Shown: positions 59,278 to 64,000 of the stretch, in pieces
Layout of the letters: each line of letters begins with the position of its first letter
Numbering within the stretch: position 1 is the first letter of the stretch
NCBI GenBank assembly: GCA_963841715.1
Contig: CAWJDP010000004.1
Coordinates: forward strand, 186,001 to 250,000
DNA from: DASPWW01 sp963841715
Lineage (GTDB): Bacteria > Actinomycetota > Thermoleophilia > Solirubrobacterales > 70-9
Length of the DNA stretch: 64,000 bases
Reading direction: 5' to 3'
Position numbers and translations under genes: made by a program
The notes under the pieces: generated by a model
Seen by the model: only the letters and a program-made list of their open reading frames with translations
The model's database searches: none
Told to the model about the DNA's origin: nothing

Positions 59278-60583
59278 GCGACCGCGACGAGCGCGACCAC
59301 GAGGCGCTCGGGACGCTCGACGAGCCGACGCTCGCCGAGCGCGAGACGCTCGAGCGCCCGGGCGAGGTGATCGGCACCTCGCCGCTCGAGCGAACCGCCG
59401 CCGAGGCCGACGGCGACCGCGAGCTGCTGACCGTGAACATGGGGCCGCACCACCCCGCCACCCACGGGGTGCTGCGGCTGCTCGTCGAGCTCGAGGGCGA
59501 GGTCGTCAAGGACGTGAAGCCGATCGTCGGCTACCTCCACACCGGGATCGAGAAGAACTGCGAGGACAAGCCGTACTGGAAGGTGATCCCGTACGTCGAG
59601 CGGATGGACTACCTCTCGTACTTCTTCCAGATGCAGGCGTTCTGTGCCGCCGTCGAGCAGCTGATCGAGCTCGAGATCCCGGAGCGCGCCAAGTATCTGC
59701 GCGTGATCCACCTCGAGCTCAACCGAATCCACTCGCACCTCGTCTGGCTGGGGACCTCGGCGCTCGACCTCGGAGCGATCTCGATGTTCTGGTACTGCTT
59801 CCGCGAGCGCGACAAGATCCTCGACCTGTTCGAGATGTCGGCCGGCCAGCGGATGCACACGCGCTACTTCCAGGTCGGTGGCGTCTTCGAGGACATCCCC
59901 GACGGCTTCGAGGCGAAGCTGCGGCGCGTTCGTCGACGAGATGCCGACGCGGATCGGCCAGTACGAGGCGATCCTCGACCGCAACGAGATCTTCCTCCAG
60001 CGGACGAAGAACGTCGGCATCGTGTCGCGCGAGCGGCTGCTCGACCTCGGGGTGACGGGGCCGCTGCTCCGCGCCGCCGGCGAGCCCTGGGACCTACGCA
60101 AGGCGACGCCGTACCTCGTCTACGGCGACCTCGACTTCAAGATCCCGGTCGGGACGATCGGCGACGGCTACGACCGCTACCGCGTGCGAATGGCCGAGAT
60201 GCGCGAGTCGACGCGGATCATCTCCCAGGCGCTCGACAAGCTCCCCGAGCGGGCCGTTCATCGCCGACGACCGCAAGTACGTGCTGCCGCCGCGCGACGA
60301 GCTCTCGACCTCGATGGAGGCGCTGATCCACCACTTCAAGCTCGTCACCGAGGGCTACCGGGTCGCGCCGGGCGAGGTCTACAACGCGGTCGAGTCGCCG
60401 CGCGGCGAGCTCGGCTGCTTCGTCGTCGCCGACGGCTCCTCGCGCCCGGCCCGGGTGCACTTCCGGGATCCCTCGTTCGTGAACCTGCAGATGTTCCGCG
60501 ACATGTCGATCGGCGGCTACATCGCCGACATGATCCAGAACCTGGCGATGCTCGACCCGATCCTCGGGGGCGTTGACCGGTGA
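59274..60583 (+). CDS. nuoD: NADH-quinone oxidoreductase subunit D, two apparent frameshifts
   Basis: Starts at GTG 59274 with 40 variable residues, then LLTVNMGPHHPATHGVLRLL (49-kDa subunit, quinone site). The frame breaks at 59925-59928 (expected R-F-V-D-E) and at 60250 (expected L-P-E-G-P-F). Restoring one base at each gives 435 residues with normal family sequence throughout: DIPDGFEAKLRR, EMPTRIGQYEAILDRNEIFL and KYVLPPRDELSTSMEALIHH, ending MLDPILGGVDR. All sequence between the breaks stays conserved. Probably a sequence error; if real, NuoD is lost. Confidence 0.85.
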
Positions 60584-61237
60584 GCCGCCGATCCGAGCCG
60601 ACCGCCCGCCGCGAGGCGCGCGCGACGCCGGCGACCGGGTCCCCGAGCTGCACGAGGTCGGCTGCCCACCCGAGCTGCGGGCGGAGATCGAGGCCGCGAT
60701 GGCGCGCTACCCCGAGCGCCACTCGGCGTCGATCCCGGCGCTGTGGGCGGTCCAGCGCCGCTACGGCTGGTGCACGCCGGAGGGGATCGAGCAGGCGGCC
60801 GCGGTGATGCAGGTGACGCCCTCCTACCTCGAGTCGGTGGCGAGCTTCTACGACCTGCTGCGGCTCGAGCCGCTGGCGCGCCACCGAGTGCTCGTCTGCC
60901 ACAACCTCTCGTGCTGGATGCGCGGCTCCGACGAGCTGCTGGGGGCGTTCTGCGACGCGGCCGGCATCGATGCCCACTCCGCCGCCCACGGCGGCGCGAG
61001 CTCGGCCGACGGCGAGGTGTTCGTGTCCGGGTTCGAGTGCCTCGGCGCCTGCGACATCGCCCCGATGGCGTCGATCGACGAGCGCTACTACGGGCCGCTG
61101 ACCGAGGACGACGCGCAGACGGTCGTCGACCAGCTGCGCGCCGGCGCCGAGCCGGTCCCCGAAAAGGACATCGTCAGGCGCGGCACCGCCGGCGGCCCCG
61201 AGCCGGCGCCGGACAGGCGGGTCAAGGACAGGTTCTG

Positions 61238-61238
<1 letters not shown>
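60573..61238 (+). CDS. nuoE: NADH-quinone oxidoreductase subunit E
   Basis: 24-kDa-type subunit binding [2Fe-2S] cluster N1a: ligands in VLVCHNLSCWMRG and SGFECLGACDIAPM. 221 residues from TTG 60573, overlapping the nuoD end by 11 bases; the conserved part starts at ELRAEIEAAMARYPERHSAS. A 30-residue basic C-terminal tail (GGPEPAPDRRVKDRF) is unusual. It overlaps nuoF by one base. Confidence 0.92.
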
Positions 61239-62549
<1,311 letters not shown>

Positions 62550-62553
<4 letters not shown>

Positions 62554-64000
62554 GCGCCCAGCACGATCCGGTCACGCTCGCCGTCGACGGCGTCGAGGTC
62601 ACCGCCCCCGAGGGGACGATGCTCGTCGACGCGGCCAAGCACGGCGACATCGAGATCCCGGTGTTCTGCTACGAGCCGAAGCTCGGCCATCCCGGTCGGC
62701 GCGTGCCGCATGTGCCTGGTCGAGATCGAGGGGATCCCGAAGCTCCAGACCGCGTGCTCGACCCCGATCCGCGACGGGATGGTCGTCTACACGCAGACCG
62801 ACCGCGTGCACGAGGCGCAGGAGTCGGTCGTCGAGTTCCTGCTCGTCAACCACCCCCTCGACTGCCCGGTCTGCGACAAGGGCGGCGAGTGCCCGCTCCA
62901 GGACGTCTCGATGGGGTGGGGCCCGGGAAAGAACCGGATGAGCGACCCGAAGCGCCATTTCCAGAAGCCGCTCCCGCTGTCGCCGCTCGTCAGGATCGAC
63001 CGCGAGCGCTGCATCCTCTGCTACCGCTGCGTGCGCTTCAGCCAGGAGGTGTCCGAGGACGACCAGCTGCAGCTGCTCGAGCGCGGCGACCGCACCTTCG
63101 TCGGCACGTTCGACGAGCGCCCGTACATCGCCCCGTTCCACGGCAACATCACCGAGCTCTGCCCGGTCGGCGCGCTGACCTCGGAGACGTACCGCTTCCG
63201 CGCCCGGCCCTGGGACATCGAGGACGCGGGCTCGATCTGCACCCTGTGCCCGAGCCAGTGCAACGTCAAGTTCACGGTTCGCGACGAGCGCGTCGCCCGC
63301 GTGCTCGCCCGCGACAACGCCGAGGTCGACGACGGCTGGCTCTGCGACAAGGGGCGCTACGGCTTCCAGATGATGTCGGCGCCCGACCGGATCACCGAGC
63401 CGATGATCCGCGTCGGCGGCCGGCTGCAGCCCGTCGACTGGCAGGGCGCGATCGACGCCGCCGCCGACGGCCTCCGCAAGGCGGGGGCGAAGTCGGCGGC
63501 GATCGTCGGCGGGCGGACCTCGAACGAGGAGGGCTACCTGTCGCAGCGGATCATCCGCGGGGCGCTCGGCTCCGCGCACGTCGACTCGCGCGGCGGCGGC
63601 GCCGTCGACCGCCGGCTGATGCTCGAGCTCTCGCGGCCCGAGCTCTCGGTCCCGATCTCGGCGACTCGACGAGGCCGACGCGATCCTCGTCCTCGACACC
63701 GACCCGCTGCACTCGATGCCGATCCTCGACCTGCGGATCCGCAAGGCCGTGCGCCGCAACGGCGCCAAGCTCGCGGTCGCCACCGAGCGCCCGACCGCGC
63801 TCGACGGCGGTGCAGCCGAGGTCGCCCGCTTCGCGCCCGGCGAACTCGGTCGAGCTGCTCGAGGCGCTCACCCGCGGCGTCGAGCGGCGGCGCGGCGCCG
63901 AAGGCGCGCGAGGAGGCCCTCGGCCGTGCGTCGGTGATTCGCGACGCCGACAACGTCGTCGTCGTCTACGGCGAGCGCTGCGCCACCCCCGAGCTGCTCG
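62550..64000 (+). CDS. nuoG: NADH-quinone oxidoreductase subunit G (5' part), four apparent frameshifts
   Basis: The 75-kDa-type subunit: an N-terminal [2Fe-2S] region with C-Y-E-P-K-L and GACRMCLVEIEGIP, DCPVCDKGGECPLQD ([4Fe-4S] with His ligand), CILCYRCVRFSQEVSEDDQL and CTLCPSQCNVKFTV, followed by the molybdopterin-type domain. Frame breaks lie at 62691-62693, 63664, about 63844 and about 63900; each is repaired by removing one base. GTG 62550 overlaps the nuoF stop. The gene continues past the window. Confidence 0.85.

Overview
This window is a very GC-rich bacterial chromosome segment with dense genes on both strands, many GTG/TTG starts and ATGA/GTGA/TTGA-type overlaps. Gene content points to Actinomycetota, most likely class Thermoleophilia (Solirubrobacterales or a relative). 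The supporting features are the rpmG-secE-nusG block with a very long basic SecE tail, class II ribonucleotide reductase behind NrdR, PASTA and YWTD-propeller secreted proteins with Lys/Arg-rich tails, c-di-AMP (ydaO) riboswitches, and an archaeal-style topoisomerase I in the conserved topA-tmk-holB locus. The lineage is an inference from gene content, because no rRNA gene is present.

Layout. 0-5 kb: start of nusG, secE, rpmG, an acyl-CoA dehydrogenase abutting tRNA-Thr(GGT), threonine aldolase, tRNA-Tyr and the primary sigma factor. 5-16 kb: folE2, pgsA, acetyltransferases, a UDG family 5 glycosylase, a TMEM175-type channel, a permease, a glycosyltransferase/DUF2304 pair, a frameshifted rhamnosyltransferase-like gene, tRNA-Thr(CGT) and a large GT-C-like membrane protein. 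15.7-25.6 kb (minus strand): a secreted IPT/PASTA protein, a response regulator and histidine kinase, holB, tmk, topA and a large secreted protein with CarboxypepD-like repeats. 25.7-31 kb: precorrin-2 dehydrogenase, a coiled-coil membrane peptide, TrhA/hemolysin III, an NrdR box and the coupled nrdR-nrdJ pair.

31-48 kb is the accessory part. It holds a YWTD propeller gene broken by a frameshift, an FAD oxidoreductase, a FUSC transporter, and two paralogous ydaO riboswitches 1 kb apart. One riboswitch precedes a secreted M23-like protein and the other a 45-residue membrane peptide. Next come two truncated genes meeting head to head at one breakpoint, a CPA2-type antiporter, and a secreted hydrolase cluster (esterase, M28-like peptidase, GH94-like enzyme) around a TetR gene with a palindromic operator. 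48-57.6 kb: a carotenoid oxygenase/PadR divergent pair, thioesterase, MsrB, DoxX, a secreted protein, serS, a lipoprotein cytochrome c, a flavin reductase and a SnoaL/TetR pair. 57.7-64 kb: the nuoABCDEFG operon of respiratory complex I, truncated by the window end. nuoD, nuoF and nuoG carry eight apparent one-base insertions while nuoA, B, C and E are intact. These are most likely sequence errors and should be verified first.

Most striking for follow-up: the riboswitch-controlled 45-aa membrane peptide, the deletion-like junction beside it, the C-terminal basic module shared by secreted proteins, the archaeal-type TopA, and the frameshift cluster in nuo.
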